Positions 1 to 8,822 of a stretch of DNA of 64,000 bases are shown here, one piece after another. The stretch is from Herbaspirillum sp. Sphag64 (GTDB lineage Bacteria > Pseudomonadota > Gammaproteobacteria > Burkholderiales > Burkholderiaceae_D). The position numbers and the translations under genes are program-made. Location of the stretch: positions 378,350 to 442,349 of the forward strand of contig NZ_JACHYE010000001.1 of the NCBI RefSeq assembly GCF_014192645.1, given 5' to 3'. A model generated the notes under the pieces. It saw only the letters and a program-made list of their open reading frames with translations, had not been told where the DNA came from and did not search any database. Each line of letters starts with the position of its first letter. Position 1 is the stretch's first letter.

Positions 1-1157
1 CCAGCGCTGGCTGCGCCAGTTTTACCTATACCGCGTCCCGTACCGCGCAGGTGGTAGCACGTTTGACGGCGGCCGGCGCCATTCTGATCGGCAAGCAAAA
101 TATGGATCAGTTTGCCACCGGTCTGGTTGGCATCCGCTCGCCGCAAGGTTATTGCCGCAACGCCTTCCATCCTGAATACATCCCGGGCGGCTCCAGCTCC
201 GGCTCGGCGGTGGCTGTCAGTCGTGGTCACGTGAGTTTTTCCATTGGTTCGGACACCGGTGGCTCCGGCCGGGTACCGGCAGCGCTGAACAACATTGTGG
301 GTCTCAAACCGACTCCGGGACGCGTAAGCAGCGATGGCTTCCTGTACTGCAACCGCAGCTTCGACGTCGCGCCGGTGTTCGCATTGACCAGTGACGATGC
401 CTACTCGGTGTTAGCCAGCATCGAAGGGCACGACCCGCATGATATTTACTCCGTGACAGTACCCACAGAGAAATTCCCAGCGCATCTGCCCAAGCACTTT
501 CGCTTTGGCTTGCCGGGAACGCGTCATCTGAACTTCTTCGGCGACGGCCTGGCCGAGGCCCAGTTCGAGCAAGCCTTAGGTCGGCTCAAGGCGCTCGGGG
601 GCGAAGCCGTGGAGATCGATTTTGAGCCCTTCGCGGGCGCCGGGCGGCTGGTCTTCAACAGTGCTTTGATCGCCGAACGCTGGCTCACTTACGGTGCCGC
701 TATCGAAGCAGACGAGCGCCATGTTCATCCGGCTGTACGACAGTCCATTCTGGCAGCCAAACGTTACAGCGCTGCCGATGCCTTCGACACCCTTTACACA
801 TTGGAAGCCTATAAACAGCAGGCCTGGCGCGAGCTCGACAAGGTCGACCTGCTGGCATTGCCAACTGCCGCCACCATCTATCGCATCAAGGATGTCGAAG
901 CCGATCCGCTGACGCTCAATACCAATCTCGGCTATTACACCTACTTTGCCAACCCCTTGCGGCTGACCGCAGTAAGCGTACCGGCTGGACTGCGGCCCGA
1001 CGGCTTGCCGTTCGGTCTGTGCCTGCTGGCCAAAGCGTTTGAAGACAACCGTCTGCTTCCGTATGCACGAGCCTTTCAGGAAAGCGTTGGCGGCAAGCTC
1101 GGTGCCACTGACCATGCTTATCGCAGCCTCGCCACAGTGACAGGTGCAGCCGCATGA
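1..1157 (+). CDS. Allophanate-hydrolase-like amidase, 5' truncated by window edge
   Basis: The frame is already open at base 3, so the start lies left of the window and the GTG at 51 is internal. The visible ~384 residues form an amidase-signature domain. The cis-Ser motif (PGGSSSGSA) and the nucleophile motif (GSDTGGSGR) are present; the catalytic Lys should be in the missing part. Phrases such as FATGLVGIRSP, NNIVGLKPTPGRVS and PFGLCLLAKAFEDNRLL are typical of allophanate hydrolase (AtzF type), which splits allophanate into ammonia and CO2. The protein ends just after the amidase domain, so the C-terminal domain of two-domain AtzF is absent; the substrate may therefore differ. It shares an ATGA stop/start overlap with the next amidase, so the two are surely cotranscribed. 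Family certain, exact substrate uncertain. Confidence 0.85.
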   Translation, partial: SAGCASFTYTASRTAQVVARLTAAGAILIGKQNMDQFATGLVGIRSPQGYCRNAFHPEYIPGGSSSGSAVAVSRGHVSFSIGSDTGGSGRVPAALNNIVGLKPTPGRVSSDGFLYCNRSFDVAPVFALTSDDAYSVLASIEGHDPHDIYSVTVPTEKFPAHLPKHFRFGLPGTRHLNFFGDGLAEAQFEQALGRLKALGGEAVEIDFEPFAGAGRLVFNSALIAERWLTYGAAIEADERHVHPAVRQSILAAKRYSAADAFDTLYTLEAYKQQAWRELDKVDLLALPTAATIYRIKDVEADPLTLNTNLGYYTYFANPLRLTAVSVPAGLRPDGLPFGLCLLAKAFEDNRLLPYARAFQESVGGKLGATDHAYRSLATVTGAAA

Positions 1158-2644
1158 GTGAAGTCACATTGCGCTGGCAAGAATGGGGGCGGCTGGACGC
1201 GGTCGCGCTGGCACAACTGGTACGCAGCCGTCAGCTCAGCGCAGCCGAGACCAGCGCCCAGGCAATTGCCGCGGCCCATTTGCTGGAGCCGCAGCTGGGT
1301 GCCGTGCTGGAAACGTTCGATGAGCTCATCAGCGCACCCGGCAAGGATGGCGCCAATCCGGACGGTGAGCTGTGGGGTGTGCCCTTGTTCGTCAAAGACC
1401 TCGGCTCAGGTATCGCCGGCCGGCTTGCGGAAAGCGGCTCGGTGCTGCACCTGAATCAGCGCAACAACCGCACCGACCCACTGATTGCCAACCTGCATCG
1501 GGCCGGATTGATTGCAGTGGGACGTTCGACCACTGCCGAGCTAGGCATGACCTATGACACCACGACCACTTACCGCGGCCTCAAGGTCACCCGCAATCCC
1601 TGGCATCCCGACTACAGTCCGGGCGGGTCCTCTGGTGGTAGCGCCGCGCTGGTGGCGGCCGGCGTCACGCCGCTAGCGCATGCCACCGACGGTGCCGGGT
1701 CGACCCGCATTCCGGCCAGCCTGACTGGCCTGATCGGCTTGAAGGTTTCACGTGCACGCCTGCCGCTGCCATGGCGTTTCAACGAGTACGGCAATGCTAC
1801 CCTGACCGAAGGCACGGTCTCACGCACCGTGCGCGACACAGCAGCCTTTCTGGATGCCGCCACCATCGCCTTCCCTTCCGGTAACAGCTTTATCTCCGTC
1901 AAGCCGCCGACGCACAGTTTCTCGGCGGCCATCACCCGACCGCCAGCCACACTGCGCATCGCGCTTTCAACCGGCTACTGGGGCCGCACCAATGCCTGCC
2001 ACCCCGACATCGCAACACGCACCCGCGAAGTGGCGACGGTTTTGCAACAACTGGGGCACACCGTGGAAGAGGTCGACGACGACGTCATCACCGACTGGCA
2101 GCGCTTCTGGCCATCCTTCCAGACGTTCTGGCTGGGGCTACGACCAGCCATGTGGGGTCTACCATGGGAGGACGGCATTCCCTCTGAACTGTTGGCGCAA
2201 ATGGCACCAATGACGCAGAAATTCTGGCGCAACGCTCAGCGTTACGACAAACGTGATGCCTTGCGCCATCAGGCCAGCAACAATGCCCACGCACTGCGTC
2301 TCGGTGAATTTTTCGGCAAATACGATGCTTTGTTGACACCTGCATTCGCGATTCCTGCGCCGCGGGCTAACGGCCCATTCTCAGTGGCCATTGAGCGCGA
2401 CTTCGAGGGTTATATCAATGAGCTACTGGACGCTGGACGCTATGCCATCCCGGCTAACGATGCGGGTCTCCCGGCCATCAGCCTGCCTGCCGGCAAGGAT
2501 GCCAATGGCATTCCGCTCGGCGTCCAGCTATATGGCAAATGGTTCGACGAGGCGCGCCTGCTGCAACTGGGAGCACAGCTGGAAAGCGCGCAACCGCACT
2601 GGTTCAACACGGTTCCCGGCATCCATGTTGGTACGCTGGGCTGA
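1154..2644 (+). CDS. Amidase-signature family amidase
   Basis: A full-length amidase-signature enzyme (496 aa, usual for the family) hydrolysing a C-N amide bond of an unidentified substrate in the cytoplasm. The Ser-cisSer-Lys triad is visible: Lys81 in LFVKD, the cis-Ser in PGGSSGGSA (about residues 156-163) and nucleophile Ser183 in TDGAGSTRIPA. There is no signal peptide. The ATG overlaps the stop of the upstream amidase by four bases, implying translational coupling. Two amidases in tandem suggest stepwise release of ammonia from one compound, with the GntR regulator just downstream as likely controller (inference). It could also act on an aryl or alkyl amide or on a carbamoyl compound; sequence alone does not decide. 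Confidence 0.9.
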   Translation: MSEVTLRWQEWGRLDAVALAQLVRSRQLSAAETSAQAIAAAHLLEPQLGAVLETFDELISAPGKDGANPDGELWGVPLFVKDLGSGIAGRLAESGSVLHLNQRNNRTDPLIANLHRAGLIAVGRSTTAELGMTYDTTTTYRGLKVTRNPWHPDYSPGGSSGGSAALVAAGVTPLAHATDGAGSTRIPASLTGLIGLKVSRARLPLPWRFNEYGNATLTEGTVSRTVRDTAAFLDAATIAFPSGNSFISVKPPTHSFSAAITRPPATLRIALSTGYWGRTNACHPDIATRTREVATVLQQLGHTVEEVDDDVITDWQRFWPSFQTFWLGLRPAMWGLPWEDGIPSELLAQMAPMTQKFWRNAQRYDKRDALRHQASNNAHALRLGEFFGKYDALLTPAFAIPAPRANGPFSVAIERDFEGYINELLDAGRYAIPANDAGLPAISLPAGKDANGIPLGVQLYGKWFDEARLLQLGAQLESAQPHWFNTVPGIHVGTLG

Positions 2645-2671
2645 TACATGGCGGCAGGCAAGTGCGTTTTT

Positions 2672-2753
2672 GTCATAAGCATGTGTGAATAGATTCGTTC
2701 TCAAGCGCGGCGCTGCTCTCTACCATCGCAATTCAGTCATAACCTGTCATAAC
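2672..2753 (+). promoter_or_regulatory. GTCATAA repeats upstream of the GntR gene
   Basis: Three copies of GTCATAA lie in the amidase-GntR spacer. Two are GTCATAAC (2736-2743 and 2746-2753), spaced exactly 10 bp apart so on the same helix face; one, GTCATAAG, is at 2672-2679. The position just ahead of the GntR start suits a regulator binding site or an activator site for the downstream operon. No binding data; candidate only. Confidence 0.35.
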
Positions 2754-2781
2754 AGCTTAAAAAGATCATCAGGACCCTGCA

Positions 2782-3549
2782 ATGCCCAATTTCAAGATTG
2801 TCGAATCCTCTCCGGTTCCGCTCTACGTCCAGGTCAAGGACAATTTGCGTGAACGCATCTATGACGGCACGTACGGACCGCATGCGCAATTGCCGCCAGA
2901 AAGCGAGCTAGGAACCCTTTTCGGCGTCAGCCGGATCACCGTGCGCCAGGCGCTGAGTGATCTGCAACGCGAAGGGGCGATTTTCAAGATTCCCGGCAAA
3001 GGTACTTTTGTCGCCAAGAAAAAAGCGGAGCAGGAACTGACCAGGCTGGAGGGCTTTGCGGAGGCAATGAATCGCCAGGGTTACGATATCTACAACCGCG
3101 TGCTCTCCCATCGGCTGTTGCCCGCGACGGCGGAGGTAGCGCAAAAACTGGCGCTGGAGGTCGGCACTATCGTGGCGGAGATCCGCCGTTTGCGGCACCT
3201 CAACGGCGAGCCAGTATCACTGGAAATTACCTATCTGCCAGCAGAACTGGGGCAGCGCCTGCGCAACGAAGACCTGGCTGGTCGCGATATCTTCCTGATC
3301 TTCGAAAACGACTTTGACATTGCACTCGGCCATGCCGATCTGCAGATCGGTGCGGTCACCGCCGATCAGCCATTGGCGGAGGCCTTGCAGGTGGCAGAAG
3401 GTGCCGCGCTGCTGCGTATCGAGCGACTGACCAGTACCGCCGATGGCAAACCGCTGGACTTTGAATACCTGTATTTCCGCAGCGAGACCTTCCAGTACCA
3501 CTTGCGCATTGCACGCCGTCCCGTAGCTGCGTCCCAGGACCAAGCTTAA
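2782..3549 (+). CDS. GntR-family regulator (HutC/FarR subfamily, UTRA domain)
   Basis: A 255-aa transcription factor. The N-terminal winged helix (about residues 10-80) has the GntR pattern: YVQVKDNLRERI, then LPPESELGTLFGVSRITVRQAL, then a GKGTFVA wing. Residues ~95-235 match a UTRA ligand-binding domain (LEGFAEAM near its start, LRIERLTS near its end), which in this subfamily senses a small metabolite. The flavoprotein gene starts only 29 bp downstream, so it probably leads the operon and controls it, perhaps with the amidases upstream. The ligand is unknown; by analogy it would be the pathway substrate or an intermediate. Confidence 0.93.
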   Translation: MPNFKIVESSPVPLYVQVKDNLRERIYDGTYGPHAQLPPESELGTLFGVSRITVRQALSDLQREGAIFKIPGKGTFVAKKKAEQELTRLEGFAEAMNRQGYDIYNRVLSHRLLPATAEVAQKLALEVGTIVAEIRRLRHLNGEPVSLEITYLPAELGQRLRNEDLAGRDIFLIFENDFDIALGHADLQIGAVTADQPLAEALQVAEGAALLRIERLTSTADGKPLDFEYLYFRSETFQYHLRIARRPVAASQDQA

Positions 3550-3578
3550 ATCCGTAGCGCCTGCCTCAGGAGAACCAC

Positions 3579-5330
3579 ATGGACACCCACATCATCACTG
3601 TCGACGTATTGGTCATCGGCGGCGGTACCGCCGGGCCGATGGCTGCAGCCAAGGCCAAGGAGGCCAATCCGGCCTTGCGTGTGCTGCTACTGGAAAAAGC
3701 TAACGTCAAACGCAGTGGCGCCATCTCGATGGGGATGGATGGGCTCAATAATGCTGTCGTGCCGGGCTTTGCCACACCAGAGCAGTACGTCAAGGAAATC
3801 ACGATTGCCAACGATGGCATCGTCAATCAAAAGACGGTCATGGCCTATGCCCAAAACAGCTTCCCCATGATTGAGGAGCTCGACCGCTGGGGCGTCAAGT
3901 TTGAAAAAGATGAAACCGGCGACTACGCCATGCGCAAGGTGCATCACATGGGCACCTATGTGTTACCAATGCCGGAAGGTCACGATATCAAGAAGGTGCT
4001 GTACCGCCGCCTCAAACGCGCTCGGGTGGAGATCACCAATCGTCTGGTGGCAACCCGTTTGCTGACGGCAGACGATGGCAGTATCGCCGGGGCCATGGCG
4101 TTTGATTGTCGTACCGGTGACTTCCATGTGATCCGCGCCAAGACTGTAGTGCTCGCTACCGGCGCCGCAGGTCGCCTGGGACTGCCGGCCTCCGGCTATC
4201 TGTTTGGCACCTACGAAAATCCCACCAACGCCGGTGATGGCTATAGCATGGCCTATCACGCCGGTGCCGAGCTATCGGGCATCGAATGCTTCCAGATCAA
4301 TCCTTTGATCAAGGATTACAACGGCCCAGCTTGCGCCTACGTGACAGGCCCTTTCGGTGGCTACACCACCAATAGCCACGGCGAACGCTTCATCGAGTGC
4401 GATTACTGGAGCGGCCAGATGATGCAGGAGTTCTATAACGAGCTGCAAGGAGGCAATGGTCCGGTTTTTCTCAAGCTGAACCATCTGGCCGAGGAAACCA
4501 TCAGCACCATCGAAACCATTCTGCATACCAATGAACGCCCCAGCCGAGGCCGCTTCCATGCCGGGCGCGGCACCGATTACCGAGCCCAGATGGTGGAAAT
4601 GCATATTTCCGAAATCGGTTTATGCAGCGGCCATTCGGCCTCCGGCGTATGGGTCAACGAGCATGCTGAAACCACGGTGCCCGGGCTATACGCGGCTGGC
4701 GATCTGGCGTGCGTACCACACAACTACATGCTGGGCGCGTTCGTCTACGGCAAGCTGGCTGGCGAAAGTGCGGCACGCTATTGTGCTGAAAAGGCCTTGC
4801 CGGAGCTCAATACGCAACAAGTTGAGCGCGAACGTGCACGCGTCTGGGCACCGTTGAACCGCACTGATGGTTTGCCACCCAATCAGGTTGAGTACAAGTT
4901 GCGGCGTATGGTCAACGACTATCTGCAACCACCCAAGGTCACCCGCAAGATGGAGATCGGACTGGCCCGCTTTGAAGCCATCCACGAAGATCTGGAACGG
5001 CTGCAGGCCAACAATCCGCACGAACTGATGCGGGCACTGGAAGTCCACGCCATCCGTGATTGCGCCGAGATGGCGGCACGGGCCTCGCTATACCGTACCG
5101 AAAGCCGTTGGGGCCTGTATCACAATCGTGTGGATTACCCCGAACGCAATGATGCTGACTGGCTGGTGCACGTACAGCTGAAAAAGGAACAGGAACAGAT
5201 GACCTGCTTCAAGCGCCCTATCGAACCCTATATCGTCGCACTCGACGATGCCGAAAAATCAGCCTACGCGCATCTGCGTATCCGAACCGACACCGCTCAG
5301 CCGCACCTCGATGTCGCTGCTGCCGCCTGA
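3579..5330 (+). CDS. AprA/fumarate-reductase-like FAD flavoprotein
   Basis: A 583-aa soluble flavoprotein of the succinate dehydrogenase/fumarate reductase/adenylylsulfate reductase superfamily. The dinucleotide-binding motif VIGGGTAG (residues 12-19) opens the protein, ATGAAGRLG lies near residue 195 and the late FAD motif PGLYAAGDLA near residue 375. The middle (INPLIKDYNGPACAYV, TNSHGERFIE) resembles AprA more than SdhA, and there is no signal peptide or haem motif. The next gene is a two-cluster ferredoxin shaped like AprB, so the pair probably forms an AprAB-like flavin/iron-sulfur oxidoreductase. No sulfate-activation genes are nearby; it sits with a sulfonate/nitrate-type importer and amidases. 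The reaction is unknown. RBS AGGAG precedes the ATG. Confidence 0.85.
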   Translation: MDTHIITVDVLVIGGGTAGPMAAAKAKEANPALRVLLLEKANVKRSGAISMGMDGLNNAVVPGFATPEQYVKEITIANDGIVNQKTVMAYAQNSFPMIEELDRWGVKFEKDETGDYAMRKVHHMGTYVLPMPEGHDIKKVLYRRLKRARVEITNRLVATRLLTADDGSIAGAMAFDCRTGDFHVIRAKTVVLATGAAGRLGLPASGYLFGTYENPTNAGDGYSMAYHAGAELSGIECFQINPLIKDYNGPACAYVTGPFGGYTTNSHGERFIECDYWSGQMMQEFYNELQGGNGPVFLKLNHLAEETISTIETILHTNERPSRGRFHAGRGTDYRAQMVEMHISEIGLCSGHSASGVWVNEHAETTVPGLYAAGDLACVPHNYMLGAFVYGKLAGESAARYCAEKALPELNTQQVERERARVWAPLNRTDGLPPNQVEYKLRRMVNDYLQPPKVTRKMEIGLARFEAIHEDLERLQANNPHELMRALEVHAIRDCAEMAARASLYRTESRWGLYHNRVDYPERNDADWLVHVQLKKEQEQMTCFKRPIEPYIVALDDAEKSAYAHLRIRTDTAQPHLDVAAAA

Positions 5331-5348
5331 CCAGAGTGAGAATTTGCC

Positions 5349-5582
5349 ATGCCGACCGCTATCCATATCACCAGTGTTCCCGTCACGATTGACGAAGACA
5401 AATGCATCGCCGACAAGGGCTGCACCGTGTGCGTCGATGTCTGCCCGCTTGATGTTCTGGCCATTGACCTGTCACGGGGCAAGGCCTTCATGAAATTTGA
5501 TGAATGCTGGTATTGCATGCCCTGTGAAAAGGACTGCCCAACCGGGGCAGTCCATGTTGATATCCCTTATCTGCTACGTTAG
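5349..5582 (+). CDS. 2x[4Fe-4S] ferredoxin, AprB-like partner of the flavoprotein
   Basis: A 77-aa dicluster ferredoxin. Cluster one: C19-x5-C25-x2-C28-x3-C32-P; cluster two: C53-x2-C56-x2-C59-x3-C63-P. The five-residue gap in the first motif and the aromatic CWYCMPC second motif resemble the beta subunit of adenylylsulfate reductase rather than a free ferredoxin. It starts 18 bp after the flavoprotein and ends 9 bp before the next gene, so one operon. Likely role: electron relay to or from the flavoprotein FAD (inference from family and position). Confidence 0.9.
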   Translation: MPTAIHITSVPVTIDEDKCIADKGCTVCVDVCPLDVLAIDLSRGKAFMKFDECWYCMPCEKDCPTGAVHVDIPYLLR

Positions 5583-5591
5583 GAAACCAGC

Positions 5592-7028
5592 ATGTCTTTG
5601 CGTCAAAAAAATCTCCCTCCCCTGCGCTTTGCCGCCCTCAGTCTGCTGCTTGGTGCAGCATTGATCAGCGGTAGTGCAAATGCCGACACCATTCGTATCG
5701 CCATCGGTACTCAGGACACCACCATCAACTGCGCCACCGGTGGCCTGCTGATCCGTGAATTGCATCTGCTTGAAAAATATCTGCCGCATGAAGGCAAATA
5801 CAAGGATGCGCAATACGATATCGAGTGGAAGAACTTTACCTCTGGTGCACCACTGACCAATGAAATGGTTGCCGGCAAGCTCGACTTCGGTGCCATGGCC
5901 GACTTTCCGGCAGCCTTCAACGGTGCCGCCTTCCAGAAGGCTGGCAAGCGCAGCCTGTTTATCAGCGTGCTGTCGGGCAGCACAACCGGTAGTGGCAATG
6001 GCATCGTGGTTCCCAAGGCGTCACCGGTGCAATCACTGGCCGAGCTCAAGGGCAAGACCATCTCGGTACCGTTTGCCTCCACCGCACACGGCATGCTGCT
6101 GCGCGCTGTCAAGGATCAGGGCTGGGACCCGGACAAGGATGTCAACATCATCACCCAGGCACCAGAGGTAGCCGGCTCGGCGCTGCAAAGCAACAAGATC
6201 GATGCCCATGCCGACTTCGTACCATTTGCCGAACTATTTCCCCATCGTGGTTTTGCACGCAAGATTTTTGACGGTTCGCAGGCCAATACGCCAACGCTGC
6301 ACGGCAGTCTGGTCGACGCCGACTATGCGAAGAAATATCCTGAAATCGTGATTGCCTATCTGCGCGCCGCGATCGAAGCCAATCGCCTGATCAGCGCCGA
6401 ACCAGAAAAATATAGTTTGCTGATCGAGAAAGTGACGGGCATCGAGGCTGAAGTGAATTATCTGTTCCACGGCCCGCTTGGTTTGCAAACCCGTGACTTT
6501 ACGTGGAAGCCCGAGTACCGGCAGGCTGTCAAAACTTCCATTGACACGCTCAAGGCCATGAAACGCACTGAGACCGATCTTGACGTCAACAACTTCATTG
6601 ATGACAGCTATCTGCGTGCGGCCTTCAAGCTAACCGGTCTGGACTACGAGGCGCAACTGAAGAATTACGCCAAGTCGCCACTGATCGCTAAAGATGCCGT
6701 TACCGGCAAAGCGATCATCGACACGACACGTGTCGGTCAGCTGTGGGTTCAGGGCGAATCGCAGGTGCGTAGCTATGCGACGCTGGAAACGGCGCTGGCA
6801 CAGGCACACAAGCTGGAACAGTCAGGCCGGAAAATTCGCGCCATCTACGCACAAGACCGCGACAACGGTCTGAAGCTGCTGGCCGAAGATGCCTGGTATG
6901 TGCAGGACAAGCGTGAAATCAGTGCTTTCCTGCTCAAGAGTTCGGCACAGGCATGGGCCAGCAAGACCCATGGCAAGCTGCTTGATTTCAATGCCGCCAA
7001 AGAGATCAATGTTGCCAGCGGTACTTGA
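5592..7028 (+). CDS. ABC transporter substrate-binding protein, nitrate/sulfonate/taurine type
   Basis: A 478-aa periplasmic binding protein. The N-terminus is a Sec signal peptide with a hydrophobic core at residues ~13-28 and a probable cut after ANA (residue 31). The mature part has the NrtA/SsuA/TauA fold signature: IRIAIGTQD, TNEMVAGKLDFGAMADFPA, and LAELKGKTISVPFASTAHGML. It is longer than SsuA/TauA (~320 aa), with an extra C-terminal region from about residue 340, closer to NrtA-length proteins. Permease and ATPase follow directly. The ligand is unknown; a small oxidised N or S compound would fit the family. In-frame bases just after the stop encode a His/Asp-rich stretch (separate entry). 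Confidence 0.9.
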   Translation: MSLRQKNLPPLRFAALSLLLGAALISGSANADTIRIAIGTQDTTINCATGGLLIRELHLLEKYLPHEGKYKDAQYDIEWKNFTSGAPLTNEMVAGKLDFGAMADFPAAFNGAAFQKAGKRSLFISVLSGSTTGSGNGIVVPKASPVQSLAELKGKTISVPFASTAHGMLLRAVKDQGWDPDKDVNIITQAPEVAGSALQSNKIDAHADFVPFAELFPHRGFARKIFDGSQANTPTLHGSLVDADYAKKYPEIVIAYLRAAIEANRLISAEPEKYSLLIEKVTGIEAEVNYLFHGPLGLQTRDFTWKPEYRQAVKTSIDTLKAMKRTETDLDVNNFIDDSYLRAAFKLTGLDYEAQLKNYAKSPLIAKDAVTGKAIIDTTRVGQLWVQGESQVRSYATLETALAQAHKLEQSGRKIRAIYAQDRDNGLKLLAEDAWYVQDKREISAFLLKSSAQAWASKTHGKLLDFNAAKEINVASGT

Positions 7029-7093
7029 GCAACAGGCATCACCAGTCACGACCAAGATCATCACGACGATCACCACCATGATGGAGTCCACAC
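7029..7093 (+). other. Spacer that would encode a His/Asp-rich tail in frame after the binding-protein stop
   Basis: Between the binding protein and permease the DNA is a run of CAC/GAC/GAT/CAT words. Read in the binding-protein frame past TGA 7026-7028 it gives SHDQDHHDDHHHDG, like a metal-binding tail. It could be a lost C-terminal extension, a read-through tail, or a chance simple-sequence stretch. It also holds the permease RBS region. Confidence 0.4.
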
Positions 7094-7960
7094 ATGGCCC
7101 TCAGTTCTTCCTTTGATACGTCGCGCGCGGCATCGTCTTCGATCGTAGCCACACGGCTGGCAACGCTGCAACCACTGGTGACGGTGCTTAGGCAGTGGCG
7201 TCGCCATGGCCTGCGACTGGCGTCGATTGTCCTCTGTCTGCTGTTATGGCAATGGGCGTCGTCGCGTCATGTCAATCTGGGGCTGATCAGCTTCCAGAAT
7301 GTGCCATCCCCGGAGGAAGTCCTGCAGGCGGCCTGGACCTTGCTCCACTCACCCAAGCTGTTGCTCCATCTCGGTGCCAGCCTGAGTCGTGTGTTCAGTG
7401 GTTTTGTCGCAGCGGCACTGGCTGGCATTGTGCTGGGGCTGTTGATTGGTCGCCTGCCGCTGGTTGCCGATCTGCTGCTGCCACCGCTGGAACTGCTGCG
7501 ACCGATTCCGGCGGTGGCGTGGATTCCGTTGGCGATCCTGATGTTTCCGTCGTCGGAAATGTCGATGATTTACATCACCTTTATCGGCGCGCTGTTTCCG
7601 ATCTTGCTCAATACGATCCACGGCGTGGAAGGCGTTGACGCCCGGCTGATTGCCTCGGCCCGCAGTCTGGGTAGCGGCCGGCGTGCTGTTTTCACCGAGG
7701 TAATCCTGCCAGCGGCATCCCCCAGCATCGTCACCGGACTATCGATCGGCATGGGTAGCGCCTGGTTCTGTCTGGTGACGGCGGAGATGATCGCAGGCCA
7801 GTTTGGCATCGGTTATTACACTTGGGCCTCTTATACCATCCAAAACTATGCAGACATTATCGTGGGCATGCTGTTCATCGGCATCATGGGCATGAGCAGC
7901 AGCGCTCTGATCAAGGCGTTCGGCAAGCGCTGCATGCCCTGGTATCGTCCACAAGCGTAA
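7094..7960 (+). CDS. ABC transporter permease, SsuC/TauC type
   Basis: A 288-aa inner-membrane permease of the nitrate/sulfonate/taurine importer family. After a ~40-residue N-terminal cytoplasmic stretch come about six hydrophobic segments. The EAA loop that docks on the ATPase reads DARLIASARSLGSGRRAVFTEVILPAASPSI around residues 178-208 in pieces typical of the family. LLRPIPAVAWIPLAI is the usual SsuC/TauC signature. It stands between its binding protein and ATPase genes and is cotranscribed. It should import whatever the binding protein captures. Confidence 0.92.
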   Translation: MALSSSFDTSRAASSSIVATRLATLQPLVTVLRQWRRHGLRLASIVLCLLLWQWASSRHVNLGLISFQNVPSPEEVLQAAWTLLHSPKLLLHLGASLSRVFSGFVAAALAGIVLGLLIGRLPLVADLLLPPLELLRPIPAVAWIPLAILMFPSSEMSMIYITFIGALFPILLNTIHGVEGVDARLIASARSLGSGRRAVFTEVILPAASPSIVTGLSIGMGSAWFCLVTAEMIAGQFGIGYYTWASYTIQNYADIIVGMLFIGIMGMSSSALIKAFGKRCMPWYRPQA

Positions 7961-7970
7961 GGCCACATTG

Positions 7971-8813
7971 ATGAGCACTGAACAATACGGTAAGGTCGAT
8001 ATCCGGCAGTTGCAACTGCAGTTGGGTGAAGGCAAGCAACGCTTTGACGCGCTGCAGGATATCTCGCTGACTATCGCTCCCGGGGAATTCGTTTGCGTAC
8101 TAGGACCATCAGGTTGCGGTAAATCCACGCTGCTGGGTGCACTGGCAGGTCATTTACCGGTGAGTGAGGGCAGCGTGCAGGTTGATGGCATACCGGTCAA
8201 GGGGCCGCATCTGGACCGTGGACTGGTGTTTCAACACCATACGCTGTTCCCGTGGAAACGCGTACTCGACAATGTTGCCTTCGGCCTTAAAATGCAGGGA
8301 ATCAGCCGCCGCGAACGCTATGCACGCGCCCACGAGATGCTGCAACTAGTGGGACTGGCTGATTTTGCACAGAGCTACCCGGCGCATTTATCGGGCGGCA
8401 TGCAGCAACGCGTTGAAATTGCCCGGGTCCTGATCAACCATCCACGCGTGATGCTCATGGACGAGCCCTTCGGTGCACTCGATGCGCAAACCCGTCTCAA
8501 GATGCAGGAATTGCTGTTGGAGGTCTGGGCGCGTATCCACACTACGATTATGTTCATCACGCATGATATCGATGAAGCGCTATTTCTGGCCGACCGGATT
8601 ATCGTCATGAGTCCGCGCCCGGGACGTATCATCGAAGAGCTGCGACTCGAATTCCCGCGACCACGCAGCCCGACGCTGGTGACCTCGCCCGCCTTCACCG
8701 AACTCAAACGCCATTGTCTGGCCCTACTGCACCCGGAGACGCGCGTCGTACCTCTATCGCGCCTGAGCCCGCTGGGTGCCGCCAATCTGACCGAGATTCA
8801 ATTTGCCATTTAA
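7971..8813 (+). CDS. ABC transporter ATP-binding protein, SsuB/TauB type
   Basis: A 280-aa ATPase that powers the upstream permease. Walker A GPSGCGKST is at residues 45-53, the Q-loop is in LVFQHHTLFPW, the signature motif LSGGMQQRVEIAR is near 140 and Walker B VMLMDEPFGALD near 160, with the switch His in MFITHDIDEAL. The start is the ATG at 7971; a TTG one codon earlier is in frame but less likely. The gap to the permease is 10 bp and to the HEAT gene 9 bp. The C-terminal ~40 residues beyond the ABC core are typical of SsuB/TauB. Confidence 0.93.
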   Translation: MSTEQYGKVDIRQLQLQLGEGKQRFDALQDISLTIAPGEFVCVLGPSGCGKSTLLGALAGHLPVSEGSVQVDGIPVKGPHLDRGLVFQHHTLFPWKRVLDNVAFGLKMQGISRRERYARAHEMLQLVGLADFAQSYPAHLSGGMQQRVEIARVLINHPRVMLMDEPFGALDAQTRLKMQELLLEVWARIHTTIMFITHDIDEALFLADRIIVMSPRPGRIIEELRLEFPRPRSPTLVTSPAFTELKRHCLALLHPETRVVPLSRLSPLGAANLTEIQFAI

Positions 8814-8822
8814 GGAAACACC

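Noticed and set aside
576-1115. An open minus-strand frame inside the first amidase gene.
   Set aside because: Lies wholly within a well-supported amidase domain and has no recognisable domain or ribosome site.
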